Positions 24,675 to 35,890 of a DNA stretch of 64,000 nucleotides are shown here, in pieces. The stretch's first letter is position 1; every line of letters starts with the position of its first letter. The notes under the pieces are model-generated. The model saw nothing but the letters and a program-made list of their open reading frames with translations. It was not told the origin of the DNA and did not search any database. Where the stretch lies: positions 4,185,421 to 4,249,420 of the forward strand of contig JAMKCF010000006.1 in the NCBI GenBank assembly GCA_023634235.1, in the 5' to 3' direction. The position numbers and the translations under genes are program-made. Origin of the DNA: Pisaster brevispinus (lineage: Eukaryota > Echinodermata > Asteroidea > Forcipulatida > Asteriidae).

Positions 24675-27600
24675 ATGAAGATTGAACTTTTCGTACTGGT
24701 GCTGTGCATCTTCAAGACTGCTTGTAAGTAAACAGTTCTGCAGGTCCTGAGGAACTTCATATTTTGTTGCTTTACTTTCATATATTTTGTCAGATAGTCT
24801 CTGCACTGACTTGTGGACTACCCATAGTAAATCTGTACGAACGACAATCGCACAGTTTTATTGCAACGACAGTACGCTTCGCATCGCGCCCTCTGTTGAA
24901 CTAGTCGACAGCTTTCTGTGTTATCTTTCGAAGAGGGCGTTTGAAACGTCCACATAATTGTATTCCGCTGACCATGGCTTCAACGTTGCTCCTGGCTGCA
25001 CTTTGGAAATCGTGCATTTTGGGAGCACAAGGCTCCAGACAGATGGGCGCGGGAGCCCGTTGCGATGTTTTTGCTTGAATTTCATTCTGAAATGTTCTAC
25101 TAAATTGTTTTACCTTGAATTTACTGGGAGCCAAATGCCTGATGACAACATTGATTTAATTCACTATTTTGAGTTAGTGTCTCTTGTAATTGTTTATTTC
25201 TTGTTAGTTGTTCGGCTCCCAGCCAAAGACCCATTTGTTTGTATTTTTCTAATGACAACTAAATACAAAATGATACCATAAAGAAGCTGACGATTCGCTA
25301 AGGCACACAAAGTGGGTACGGGCAAGTTTTTTGACTAAACTATTTGTCACTGTTTTTTTTTTCTTCCTTTTTTCCCCTCCTCCTCTTGTTCCACCGATTT
25401 CTTCAGCTGCCGTCGATAGTTCAACTACAGGTAGGCCAAAAATGCTTACGATTTACTGTTTTAATACCCCGTAATAAAGCTTTCAATGCCGAAGCCGATT
25501 CAAACACAAAGTATGCATATTTTTAAAAATATCGCAAAGAAAATTTCCAAAAGGACGTTTTAAAGCGTGAATCTATTGGGAAAAGAATTTTGGACAACCC
25601 GTTACTATTCTATTCACAGTTAAATGTTTTCATAGAAAACATTGTCAATTCTTTAAACAATCTGCATTGTTGATTTCTATGCTAATAATGCAAATATTTG
25701 TGTGTGTGCGAAAATATTAAACTTACGGTGAAAGACTATAACATCGTGTCATTGCGAATATTTGAATAAATGCCAGTTAAAGGCAGGGCCATTTTTTGGT
25801 AATAACTCCCCAATTGTTTTTATATTTCCTATAGATCAGCATTACGTTGACATAAACCAATCTATAATGAACGTTTAGCTATAAACAAAAACTTCACTGT
25901 ATAGACCCTTTACATTGGCCGAGATCGTTGATAAAACGTGTGAGCATGAAAGGCTACCATTGGCTAAGAGTCGTGCGCAGCACGTTCATTTCCAATGTTT
26001 GTCATTAAAAAGATGTCGGTCAATGACGTCATGTGCAATCCATCTATTGACCACATTTTATCCGACGTCATCAGATTACCAGGATACAAACATTTGTCAG
26101 AGTATGTTTTGTTATTGAATGCAGTGTGTATTTCGTGGCACGCCTGAGTTGACAAGCCACTTATTATGGTACATGAAATTTGACTCTCCAAATGGCAGGG
26201 CTTCGGCTTTTAAACTCTGCGATAGACTCATTGCATGTGACGTCACAAACCCGAAACAGCGCCCTCACTGAGGTTATTGAAGACCTATCATTGGTTGAAA
26301 GGTTGTGTGTGGTGTATACGCACGTGCAAGTTTCCATTGTTTGAAATCAGTGATGGCGGCCAATGCAAGGGGTCTATTGCAATTTTGAAATCGTTCCTTT
26401 TTTTGCACGGGGATTTCAGATAGATAGACGGGGTCTGTAGCGGACTCGAAGCAGAAGCCAGTTTTTCGACAAGGTGCAGAAAGACTAGCTTCTGATTTAA
26501 TTGTTTATCACTGCTCTTTTTTCTTATTCTTACTCTTCTTCCATTGCCGTCCTCAGATGCAACCACAACAGACGCGAGCAACACGAATAGCGCTGGTACA
26601 ACAGGTAGGACGAAAATGCCGATTAAATAAGAAGTTCTACAGTGGCCGTTTATACTGCGACTTTTTTTTACGCGGAATTTTTGTTTTGTTTTACACGACG
26701 TCTTTTTGTTTTTTGTTTTTTTTGGGGGGGCGCAATTTTTTATTTTGATGCGGCGACTTTTACTCACATAGGGCCTACACGACGGTTTTACTCACAAGCA
26801 CGACGGACCTCTCCACACGCATGACGGAGATCTCCACAAAAACGACGCTCAACTCAAAAAACGGCACGCTCTCCACAGACACGACGATCACAGTGTCCTC
26901 TTTAAAAAAAAAAACATAATAATGATACTTCAACAGAGATGAGCATAACATCACAAGATAACAATTTGCTCTAAGATGGTATGCTAGTTCACAGAGCATG
27001 GTCTTTATATCGCATTTTTATACGGCCCCGTGACCAGTCTCCAGCCAATCAGAGTGCTTAAACTCTCCATCAATAATCAAAGAAGAAGATTTAAGATTAA
27101 ACCTTCAAAATGTTTCTCTTTCCCTTTTGTTGTTGTTGAACATTACACCCTGCGCTAGTCTCAGAGAAACTATAGGTGGCAGCAGACTTACCAGGTAAAT
27201 CCATTTTCTTTTTGGAAATGTGGCTGTTCATTACAATGTAACACTAACAGTGGACACCTGCCTGATCTGCTGCAACTCTACTAGTACTAGTAGTGTACTA
27301 CTGTCTCTGTGGCAAATTACACGAAATGGAGCATTTAAGGGGAAAACATTTTCAAGTGGACGCACACAAAATTGTCGCAATAATATTTCGATGATTATGT
27401 TTTAAGTTAGTATAATTTCTTCCCTCCGTGGTATAACATTTAGCACATTGCTTTTTGGGTTGTTCTATTTATTTGTGACAGAGTCGACAGTAACTTCTAA
27501 TAATACGACCGATGTTGCTAATGCCAGCACCACAGTGGAGATAACCACGGACAGTGATAGTGGGAATGATGCTACTGCTAGTGCTACTGACTCTGGTGTA

Positions 27601-30600
27601 GAAAGCGACAACATGACAAGTACTACTAGTGCAAGTGTCACTGACGGTATCGAGGAAAACTCCACGATGTCATCAACGAACAACGAAGCAACAACAGAAC
27701 CCTTGCCGCCAGCTGGGGACGAAACAACTGCAGCGACCCAGCAGAACACAACTGAAGAAAACACTGGTAATTGTCTGGTAGTTCTACTTGGGTGACTAGG
27801 TTTAACTTTATCTGGGGAGCGGGAATGGGATCTCACTATCACTGAGTGGGATTGGGATCTCACTATCACTAAGTGGGATTGGGATCTCACTACCACCGAG
27901 TGGGATTGAGATCTCACTATCACTGAGTGATTGAGATGTCACTCACTGAGTGGGATTGAGATCTCACTATCACTGATTGGGATTGAGATGTCACTATCAC
28001 TGAGTGATTGAGATGTCACTCACTGAGTGGGATTGGGATCTCACTATCAATGAGTAGGACTGGGTTCTCACTATCACTGAATGTGATTAGGATCTTACTC
28101 TCACTGAGTTGGATTAGGACTGAGTGAGATTGGGTTCTCATCATTGAGTGGGATTGGGATCTCAGTATCACTGACTTGTATTGGGATCTCATTATCACTG
28201 ATTGTGATTGTGATCTCACTATATTGTTGAGTGGGGTAGTATCTCTCTATAATTAACTCGGATTTTTTCTTTTTGTTCCATCGCTCTTCTCAGCAAGCAC
28301 GGCAAGCAGCAACACTGTACAACAGGACACTGCACCTATTGCAACTACAACAACTGTGGCAGGTAGGACATGAACATAAGGAATATGACTGTGTGAGATT
28401 GGGACAGGATTGGGATCAGTCCTCTTCACTGTTCAACAAAGTGATCTAAAAAAGATAAGAGTATTAGACCCCCTTCCCTCAAAGAGTTTGGCAAGGATAT
28501 GGGTACTCTAATCAAAAGCATTTCATGGAGATAAAACTCTTCAGGAATTTACAAACATTTTCATCAGTCGTTCCCTTTCACTGTTCTCACTTTTCGCTAT
28601 CACTGAGTTGGATTGGGATCTCACTAATCACCATATCAGTATCATCAAGTTTGATTGGGATCTCACTATCACCGAGTGTAGATTGGGATCTCACTCTCAC
28701 TGAGTGGTATTGGGATCTCACTCTCACTGAGTGGTATTGGAATCTCACTATCACTGAGTGGGATTGGGATCTCACTATCACTGAGTGGTATTGGGATCTC
28801 ACTATCACTGAGTGGGATTGGGATCTCACTATCACTGAGTGGGATTGAGATCTCACTATACTATCACTGAGCATAGAGCAAAGACAGAGACCCTGCTCTA
28901 TGTACTGAGTGGGATTGGTATCTCACTATCACTGAGTAGGAGTGAGATCTCTTTATTTCAGAGTGGAATTGAAATCTCATTATCACCGAGTGTGATTAGG
29001 ATGTCACTATCACTGGGTTGGATTAAGATCTCACCCTCACTGAGTGGGATTGGGATCTCACTATCACTGAGTGGGATTGGGATCTCACTATCACTGGGTT
29101 GGATTAAGATCTCACCCTCACTGAGTGGGATTGGGATCTCACTATCACTGAGTTGGATTGGGATCTCACTATCACTGATCGGGATTGAGATGTCACTTAC
29201 TGGGTTGGATTAAGATCTCACCCTCACTGAGTGGGATTGGGATCTCACTATCACTGATCAGGATTGAGATCTCACTCTATCACTGAGGGATTGAGATGTC
29301 ACTCACTGAGTGGGATTGGGATCTCACTATCACTGAGTGGGATTGGGATCTCACTATCACTGAGTGGGTGGGATTGAGATGTCACTCACTGAGTGGGATT
29401 GGGATCTCACTATCACCGAGTGTAGATTGGGATCTCACTCTCACTGAGTGGTATTGGGATCTCACTCTCACTGAGTGGTATTGGAATCTCACTATCACTG
29501 AGTGGGATTGGGATCTCACTATCACTGAGTGGTATTGGGATCTCACTATCACTGAGTGGGATTGGGATCTCACTATCACTGAGTGGGATTGAGATCTCAC
29601 TATACTATCACTGAGCATAGAGCAAAGACAGAGACCCTGCTCTATGTACTGAGTGGGATTGGTATCTCACTATCACTGAGTAGGAGTGAGATCTCTTTAT
29701 TTCAGAGTGGAATTGAAATCTCATTATCACCGAGTGTGATTAGGATGTCACTATCACTGGGTTGGATTAAGATCTCACCCTCACTGAGTGGGATTGGGAT
29801 CTCACTATCACTGAGTGGGATTGGGATCTCACTATCACTGGGTTGGATTAAGATCTCACCCTCACTGAGTGGGATTGGGATCTCACTATCACTGAGTTGG
29901 ATTGGGATCTCACTATCACTGATCGGGATTGAGATGTCACTTACTGGGTTGGATTAAGATCTCACCCTCACTGAGTGGGATTGGGATCTCACTATCACTG
30001 AGTGGGATTGGGATCTCACTATCACTGAGTTGGATTAAGATCTCACCCTCACTGAGTGGGATTGGGATCTCACTATCACTGAGTTGGATTGGGATCTCAC
30101 TATCACCAAGTGGGATTGAGATCTCACTTTCACTGATTGGGATTGAGATCTCACTCTATCACTGAGGGATTGAGATGTCACTCACTGAGTGGGATTGGGA
30201 TCTCACTATCACTGAGTGGGATTGGGTTCTCACTATCACTGAGTGGGATTAGGTTCTCACTAGTCACTATCACTGAGTAAGATTGGGATCTCACTATCAC
30301 TGAGTGGGATTGGGATCTTACTCTCACTGAGTTGGATTAGGACTGAGTGAGATTGGGTTCTCATCATTGAGTGGGATTGGGATCTCACTATCACTGACTT
30401 GTATTGGGATCTCATTATCACTGATTGTGATTGTGATCTCACTATATTGTTGAGTGGGGTAGTATCTCTCTATAATTAACTCTGATTTTTTCTTTATGTT
30501 CCATCGCTCTTCTCAGCAAGCATGGCAAGCAGCAACACAACACAACAGGACACTACACCTATTGCAAGTACAACAACTGTGGCAGGTAGGACATGAACAT

Positions 30601-33283
30601 AAGGAATATGACTGTGTGAGATTGGGACAGGATTGGGATCAGTCCTCTTCACTGTTCAACAAAGTGATCTAAAAAAGATAAGAGTATTAGACCCCCTTCC
30701 CACAACAACTTTGTCAAGAATATGGGTACTCTATCAAAAGCATTTCATGGAGATAAAACTCTTCAGGAATTAACAAACATTTTCATCAGTTGATCCCCTT
30801 CACTGTTCTCACTTTCTTGCTATCACTGAGTTGGATTGGGATCTCACTAATCACCATATCAGTATCATCAAGTTTGATTGGTATCTCACTATCACCGAGT
30901 GTAGATTGGGATCTCACTATCACTGAGTGGTATTGGGATCTCACTCTCACTGAGTGGTATTGGGATTTCACTATCACTGAGTGGTATTGGAATCTCACTA
31001 TCACTGAGTGGGATTGAGATCTCACTTTCACTGAGTGGTATTGGGATCTCACTATTATTGAGTGGTATTGGAATCTCACTATCACTGAGTGGTATTGGAA
31101 TCTCACTATCACTGAGTGGTATTGGAATCTCACTATCACTGAGTGGTATTGGAATCTCACTATCACTGAGTGGTATTGGAATCTCACTATCACTGAGTGG
31201 GACTGGGATCTCATTATCACTGAGTGGTATTGGAATCTCACTATCACTGAGTGGTATTGGAATCTCACTATCACTGAGTGGGACTGGGATCTCATTATCA
31301 CTGAGTGGGATTGGGATCTCACTATCACTGACTGGGATTGGGATCTTGTCACTGAATGTGATAATGTGAATATGATCTCAATGTATTCATGAGTGGAGGA
31401 GTATCTCTCTACAATTATCTCTGATCTTTTCTTCTTGTCCCATCGCTCTTCTCAGCAAGCATGGCAAGCAGCAACACAACACAACAGGACACTACACCTA
31501 TTGCAAGTACAACAACTGTGGCAGGTAGGACATGAACATAAGGAATATGACTGTGTGAGATTTGGACAGGACTGGGATCAGTCCTCTTCAGGGTTCAACA
31601 AAGTGATCTAAAAAAGATAAGAGTATTGGGTCCCCTTCCCCCAACAACTTTGTCAAGAATATGGGTTACTCTATCAAAAGCATTTCTACGAGATAAAAAA
31701 CTCTTTAGGAATTTAGGTCATTATGATACCTTAGTTTTTGGGAGTTTAGTACCACAACAAAATTCAAGTACATCATCCAGTCTTCATAATTCTTTGGTGT
31801 CATTTCATTGTACCACATCTCTTGTCGGCCCACAATGTCAGATCTATGAGGAAGATGCCCAGTGGAAGATTTCCTTTTTTCATGATTGCATTTAGTAAAC
31901 TGTGAAGCTCTGACCTGGCTTTGTGATGCACATATTTCAGTTTTACCAAGGCTCCACTTCAAAAAATGTGTCAATTTCTGCAAACAGTGAAATCGGGAAA
32001 GTAAGGTTGAACTTTACAGTTATGTGTGCCGGCAGTTTTTTGAGCCATTAAGTAGTAATTAATAACAAAAATAGTATTAAAACACAGATTTTAACGGTTT
32101 TTTTATCACACTCAAAAGAGGGCATCTCAAAATGCTAATTATTTCTCTACAAGGTGTGTACGGAGCTAGGTTTGAAATATACCACCCAGTTATTTACTTA
32201 GTTCCATGTAATGGCTTACAAGGTGCTGTGGCGCAATCTGCAGCCAACCAGACCAGAAAGCACAGGGGCAAACCTTTTCTCTTAACGACAAGTGTAGATT
32301 CTTTTATGTGCGTTATACAACACATGGGACTTACAGCTAGCTTTACGTCCCATCCGAGGGACGTAACAAAAATGGTTAAGTGCCTTGCTTAGAGACACAA
32401 GTGTGAAGACCAGGACTCGAACCCACACTCTGCTAATCAGAAACACCACAGCTTTGATTTCGGTTTTCTTGACCAGAAAAGCAAGTGTTTGAAAACAAAG
32501 TGCATTCTCATGATGCATTGATGATGTCACTGAGGATAAACTGCAGCCTGGAATCAAGTGAAACCAGGGCTCTTGTTTATTTACTCTCTTATTGTTTCCA
32601 ACTGTCTTTGTTCCAGCAACCAATCCCTGTTTGAATACCGCTGTGGTACAACAATGCAAGAGTCAGAATTTTACCACATGTGTTAATGATGGCTCGGGAC
32701 AACACCATTGCGAGGGCTGCTTAGGTGGCTGGACTCTCAGCAATGGCACATGTCTTGCTTTAGGACACAAGCGTCAAGACCGGGAATCGAACCCAAACTC
32801 TGCTAATAAAAAAAAACACCAGAGCTTGACATTAATAACCCAGACCTTGACAAACCCAGCGCACTCTGGATCAGAGGCCAATCAGCAACTCCCACCCTCC
32901 CTCCCCCAATCCTCGGATCCCCCATCAAGGCAAATAAATGTCACGCCCCCCACCACCGATATGAAAGTACTTAGTAACTCCTAACTGCAGGTGTCTCATT
33001 TGGATGACATTAAATGTTCCACCATTCCCCATAATGGTAATCACATTAGGACTGTTTTATTGCAGCTACTACACTCACTCCAACTGCAGCTGCTGATTCA
33101 GCAATGGCATTGTCAACGGAAGCCATTATCGGTATTGCCATCGGATGTTCCTTGGCCCTGCTCATCATCATCATAATCGTCGTTGTGATCTGTAAGTACA
33201 AAGGGAAGAACAAGATTGGCTCGAAGACAGAATTGGGAAGGCAGCAACGTCCGGAAGATGAAGTGCCTTTGCAGAAACGCTAG
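24675..33283 (+). CDS. Mucin-like single-pass membrane protein with EGF-like module (9 exons)
   Basis: Exons: 24675-24723, 25407-25430, 26557-26604, 27482-27766, 28294-28362, 30517-30585, 31456-31524, 32617-32973 and 33066-33283; all internal introns phase 1; 395 residues predicted. It begins with a signal peptide (MKIELFVLVLCIFKTA). Next come Ser/Thr-rich exons dense in possible O-glycosylation sites and N-x-S/T sites, with a 23-residue exon present three times. Then follow a six-Cys EGF-like module (FTTCVNDGSG, CEGCLGGWTL), a transmembrane helix (IGIAIGCSLALLIIII) and a basic tail ending LQKR. The module and tail match the gene at 382-9079, a tandem paralogue. The 3' border of exon 8 is uncertain because a SINE-like sequence sits there. 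A surface mucin role is inferred from composition. Confidence 0.8.
25899..26378. repeat. Terminal-inverted-repeat element of about 480 bp
   Basis: The left end ATAGACCCTTTACATTGGCC, followed by GAGATCGTTGAT, is answered at the right by the inverse of GCAATAGACCCCTTGCATTG and GCCGCCATCACTGAT. The arms are about 35 bases with a few mismatches. It lies in intron 2 of the mucin-like gene and has no coding content. Confidence 0.6.
27172..27231. repeat. Partial GGTGGCAGCAGACTTA element
   Basis: GGTGGCAGCAGACTTACCAG followed by GTAAATCCATT matches the left arm of the element at 4198-4357. A right arm is at best weakly visible near 27255-27280. It lies in intron 3 of the mucin-like gene. Confidence 0.6.
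27812..28250 (+). repeat. 27-bp minisatellite, block 1 (intron 4)
   Basis: The tandem unit begins GAGTGGGATTGGGATCT and ends CACTATCACT (27 bases). Copies vary by substitution and by loss of a few bases. It fills most of the intron between exons 27482-27766 and 28294-28362. Confidence 0.9.
28580..30480 (+). repeat. 27-bp minisatellite, block 2 (intron 5) with higher-order repeat
   Basis: Same unit as block 1. Within the block about 600 bases starting near 28655 recur starting near 29399 (offset 744), including a non-repeat marker GCATAGAGCAAAGACAGAG at 28871 and 29615. The stretch therefore grew by copying of a large segment as well as by single-unit slippage. Confidence 0.9.
30810..31390 (+). 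repeat. 27-bp minisatellite, block 3 (intron 6)
   Basis: The unit is the same; here a run of near-identical copies of the variant with GTGGTATTGGAATCTC lies at 31055-31290, which suggests recent local expansion. Confidence 0.9.
32290..32470 (-). mobile_element. tRNA-type SINE fragment, minus strand
   Basis: Reading the minus strand gives GGGTTCGAGTCCTGGTCTTC (B-box core) and then CACTTGTGTCTCTAAGCAAGG. A related minus-strand piece lies at 32752-32860, and a plus-strand relative at about 56945-57075. It is in the intron just before exon 32617. Confidence 0.55.
32752..32860 (-). mobile_element. SINE fragment inside exon 8 of the mucin-like gene
   Basis: Minus strand contains GGGTTCGATTCCCGGTCTTG, a perfect B-box context, and aligns with the SINE piece at 32390-32460. 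It starts at the last cysteine codon of the EGF-like module, where the paralogue has its splice donor. The frame stays open through it, encoding CLALGHKRQDRESNPNSANK, until 32984. The next in-phase donor is GTAACT at 32974. Confidence 0.65.
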
Positions 33284-34036
33284 AAAAGAGAACAAAGCAA
33301 AAGATGGAATCTCACCCCCACCAAAAAAGCCCCCCCCCCCCCCGCCACTCATCCTCTTCATCACAAGCTCAAATCACTTTAGCCCCCAAACGGACACTTC
33401 CACCTCCCCACCTATCAAAACCCAACAACATGTTTTGTTTCAAGTTGTCGGACTGAGGAGGACTGCTCTGATGGAGTTGAACTTTGCTATAGTTGAGGAA
33501 CTTAGAAACCACGGGAATTTAACCCATCATAGATATTTTTTTATGCATGGGTAAGAACTTGAAAATACTTATTTTGAAGGTTAATTAATTGTTTAAAATT
33601 TGATATAGGCCTATGTAACAAGCCTGGATTTACACAGAGGCCATGGCCTCTGTTGCCACTGGAGTTTGCATCAGCGCTCCTTCAAAGTTTCCATAGACTA
33701 TATACGATTTTCCTTTTGGAAGTTACCATTGCAAAATGAAAATGGTCTTACCCTCTGAAAGATGAAATTCCAGGCGTAGGGACGAATTATCAAATCTGGG
33801 GGAAGTTTTTGAGAATTCCTTTTTTCAGCAGTCAGGACAACGTGAAGCTTGAATTTGTGTCACTGCAAAGAGTAAAACACAGCCAACTTATAATAATAAT
33901 AAAAAGAATCTTATAAAGCGCAGTATTGCTGCAAAACAGCCACAAAGCGCTACATACATAAACAAAGCTAGCTAAAACGACAAAAGTCACCAGCAGAAAA
34001 ATGGTTTAAAAGTTTCAAAATCACATATTACTACTA

Positions 34037-34140
34037 CGGCTACGGCTGCGGCCGAAATGCCTAGTCATCATGCGTCGACGTCTGTAGCAACACCCTTAGC
34101 AACAGTCGAAGCCGTAGCCGCCAATTTGGATACGGCGTCA
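34037..34140. repeat. Degenerate GCCGTAGC / GATACGGC element
   Basis: CTACGGCTACGGCTGCGGCC at the left and GAAGCCGTAGCCGCCAATTT then GGATACGGC at the right resemble the termini of the element at 58745-58879. The arms are decayed. Confidence 0.5.
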
Positions 34141-34718
34141 ATTTTTAATTGCTAAGTAAAGTGTGATGTCACAATCGACAAATCATCCAAAGACGAAGCT
34201 GAAGTGTGCGTTTTTTTATCGAGCCCTGAAAAACCGCTTCAAATAAAAACAAGACACACGAATTTTGTTTTTTGGTTAACACGATCCTGTTTGGGAAAAA
34301 AACACCTTTGGAGGTTTTATAAATTTGTAAATATAAATGTCTATAAAGTTATGTTTTGATGAGTGTGATTGCGGTGGGTATAGACGTGAACTTATTTTCA
34401 CATTATGCTGTGTATACAAGACAAGATGCAGGGATTTCTATGTTTTTAGCACTTCGTCATTTTCAGCTTTTTAAACGATAGTTTGCAGTGCTGTAGAAAT
34501 GATTGCCAAACTGAAACAGTTGCCGTGACATTTACGTGTTTTTGTATTGGGTATTGATCTTTCTAGTTTACTTTAAAACTTAAGCATCAAATGTAAAAGC
34601 CAATTCAGTCATTATTTTTTTAAATAGTTATATATATATTTTTTTTACAATCGCTTCGGATTAGACATAAAACACCCGACTATTTTTTGTGGGGTCAACA
34701 AGGAGACCGCCAACATAG

Positions 34719-34790
34719 GGCTGGATAGCTCAGTTGGTAGAGCGCCAGTACGTTAATCCGGAGGTCGTTGGTTCAAGTCCCATTCCAGTC
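34719..34790 (+). tRNA. tRNA-like sequence, Asn(GTT)-like, probably a pseudo-tRNA or SINE head
   Basis: The 72-base stretch has a 7-bp acceptor stem (GGCTGGA with TCCAGTC, one G-T pair), a D arm GCTC-AGTTGGTA-GAGC, and a B box GGTTCAAGTCC. It is followed by eight or more T, a pol III stop. With a seven-base loop ACGTTAA the anticodon would be GTT, but base 33 is C instead of the invariant T and the anticodon stem has mismatches. Repetition with the same 5' flank at 35036 also favours a repeat. A functional tRNA is unlikely. Confidence 0.45.
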
Positions 34791-35035
34791 AATTTTTTTT
34801 TGTTCAAACCAAAATTATTTTAAAAAGTTACCCAGTCAGTTTTCCTTGTGGTTTATTACTTGGTAATTATTATTAAAAAGTCGCATCCCCTTAAGGTGAT
34901 CCCGTGGCTGTCGCTTCCCAGGTTGTATCGTAAACTTGGGTGGGATCCCTGGCTACACGGCAGCTAACGGTTGAATGGCTTCTGACTGGCACCCCCGAAC
35001 AAAGATGTTGACTAATAGGGAGACCGCCAACATAG

Positions 35036-35107
35036 GGCTGGATAGCTCAGTTGGTAGAGCGCTGGTACGTTAATCCGGAGCTCGTTGGTTCAAGTCCCGC
35101 TCCATTC
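35036..35107 (+). tRNA. tRNA-like sequence, second copy
   Basis: Same structure as 34719-34790, and the preceding GGAGACCGCCAACATAGGG is also shared. The anticodon stem (CTGG/CCGG) pairs better here, but the acceptor end (CCATTC) is worse. The loop is again ACGTTAA with C at position 33. Treat as a tRNA-derived repeat pair about 317 bases apart. Confidence 0.45.
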
Positions 35108-35890
35108 AATTTTTCTTTGTTCAAACCCAAATTAAGATAAAAAGTGTCAACTTTCAAATTGTTACAAAATTCAGGGCTGGATGGAGTACATTGTTCGCTT
35201 TTCCTTACAACTTATTTCACTTCCATTCTTGAGCGTTCCACAATAGTACTTAAGTCTTAATGATAATTTGTGCACACACATTTTTTGTTTTCCAATAACT
35301 TGACATTCCGTCTGTAAATGTTTATTTTTGATGCACCTTTCAACTTGTAAGTTAAGGTATTTTATTCACCTGGTAAACGCATAGTAAGTTGGCCTACATT
35401 AAATAATTGTCACTGGTGTTTGAAAGAAGAAAAACAACAAAACAAAAAAATTCATGGATAAGGATTCCGTCACAAAAACAACAACAACAATAATAATAAT
35501 AATAATTAGTCCACACTTGGATTTTATTTCCCCCCTCAACACACTGCACATGGTTAATTGTGCGGGTGGTGGTAAGTTTCAATAATTGTAAAGTTTGCCT
35601 GTGAATCTGACAAGGAAAATACAGAGTTTTTTTAAGTCTAACAAAAAAATAGTATTTGAATCTTCTAACTCACTATTGTTTATTTTGATTTCAGCAAAAT
35701 GTTGAGCTTGTGTGTGTGAATAATGTAGCCCTACATAAATTAATTTATACATTGTTTATTAATAACTATATAGAGGGTAGAAATTAATTTACTCGTCCAA
35801 AACCCAACGATGCATTACAGATAGATGTCGTCACTGTTTTGCTTAATCTTTGTAATCTTAAGCAAGTCCTGACTTTTAAGTGTCACCTTC

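Larger units (their letters stand above)
28294..31524 (+). other. Triplicated 69-base Ser/Thr exon
   Basis: Exons 28294-28362, 30517-30585 and 31456-31524 are each 69 bases in phase 1-1. They encode variants of AS(T/M)ASSNT, QQDTxPIA, then TTTVAG. Flanking intron sequence (TCCATCGCTCTTCTCAG before, GTAGGACATGAACATAAGG after) is also copied. Copies two and three are more alike than either is to copy one, which points to stepwise duplication together with the minisatellite. Confidence 0.9.
33284..35890. other. Intergenic region between the mucin-like gene and the Gln-rich gene
   Basis: It should hold the 3' UTRs of the two converging genes. I see a C run at 33336-33348, a partial GCCGTAGC element at 34037-34140, two tRNA-like copies (34719-34790 and 35036-35107), and a TTG/TAA-type microsatellite near 35476-35506. 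No further exon could be supported. Confidence 0.6.

Noticed and set aside
30786..31352. Minus-strand open frame of 188 codons made of VIVRSQSHS repeats, and similar plus-strand frames at 28525-30165
   Set aside because: They are translations of the intronic 27-bp minisatellite, whose length is a multiple of three. There is no start context, domain or splice support.
27812..31390. Regular short repeats that could suggest a CRISPR array
   Set aside because: The 27-bp units are directly adjacent without unique spacers, and the genome is eukaryotic.
34719..35107. Two functional tRNA-Asn genes
   Set aside because: C instead of T at position 33, stem mismatches and a duplicated flank favour a tRNA-derived repeat. 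Kept as tRNA-like with low confidence.
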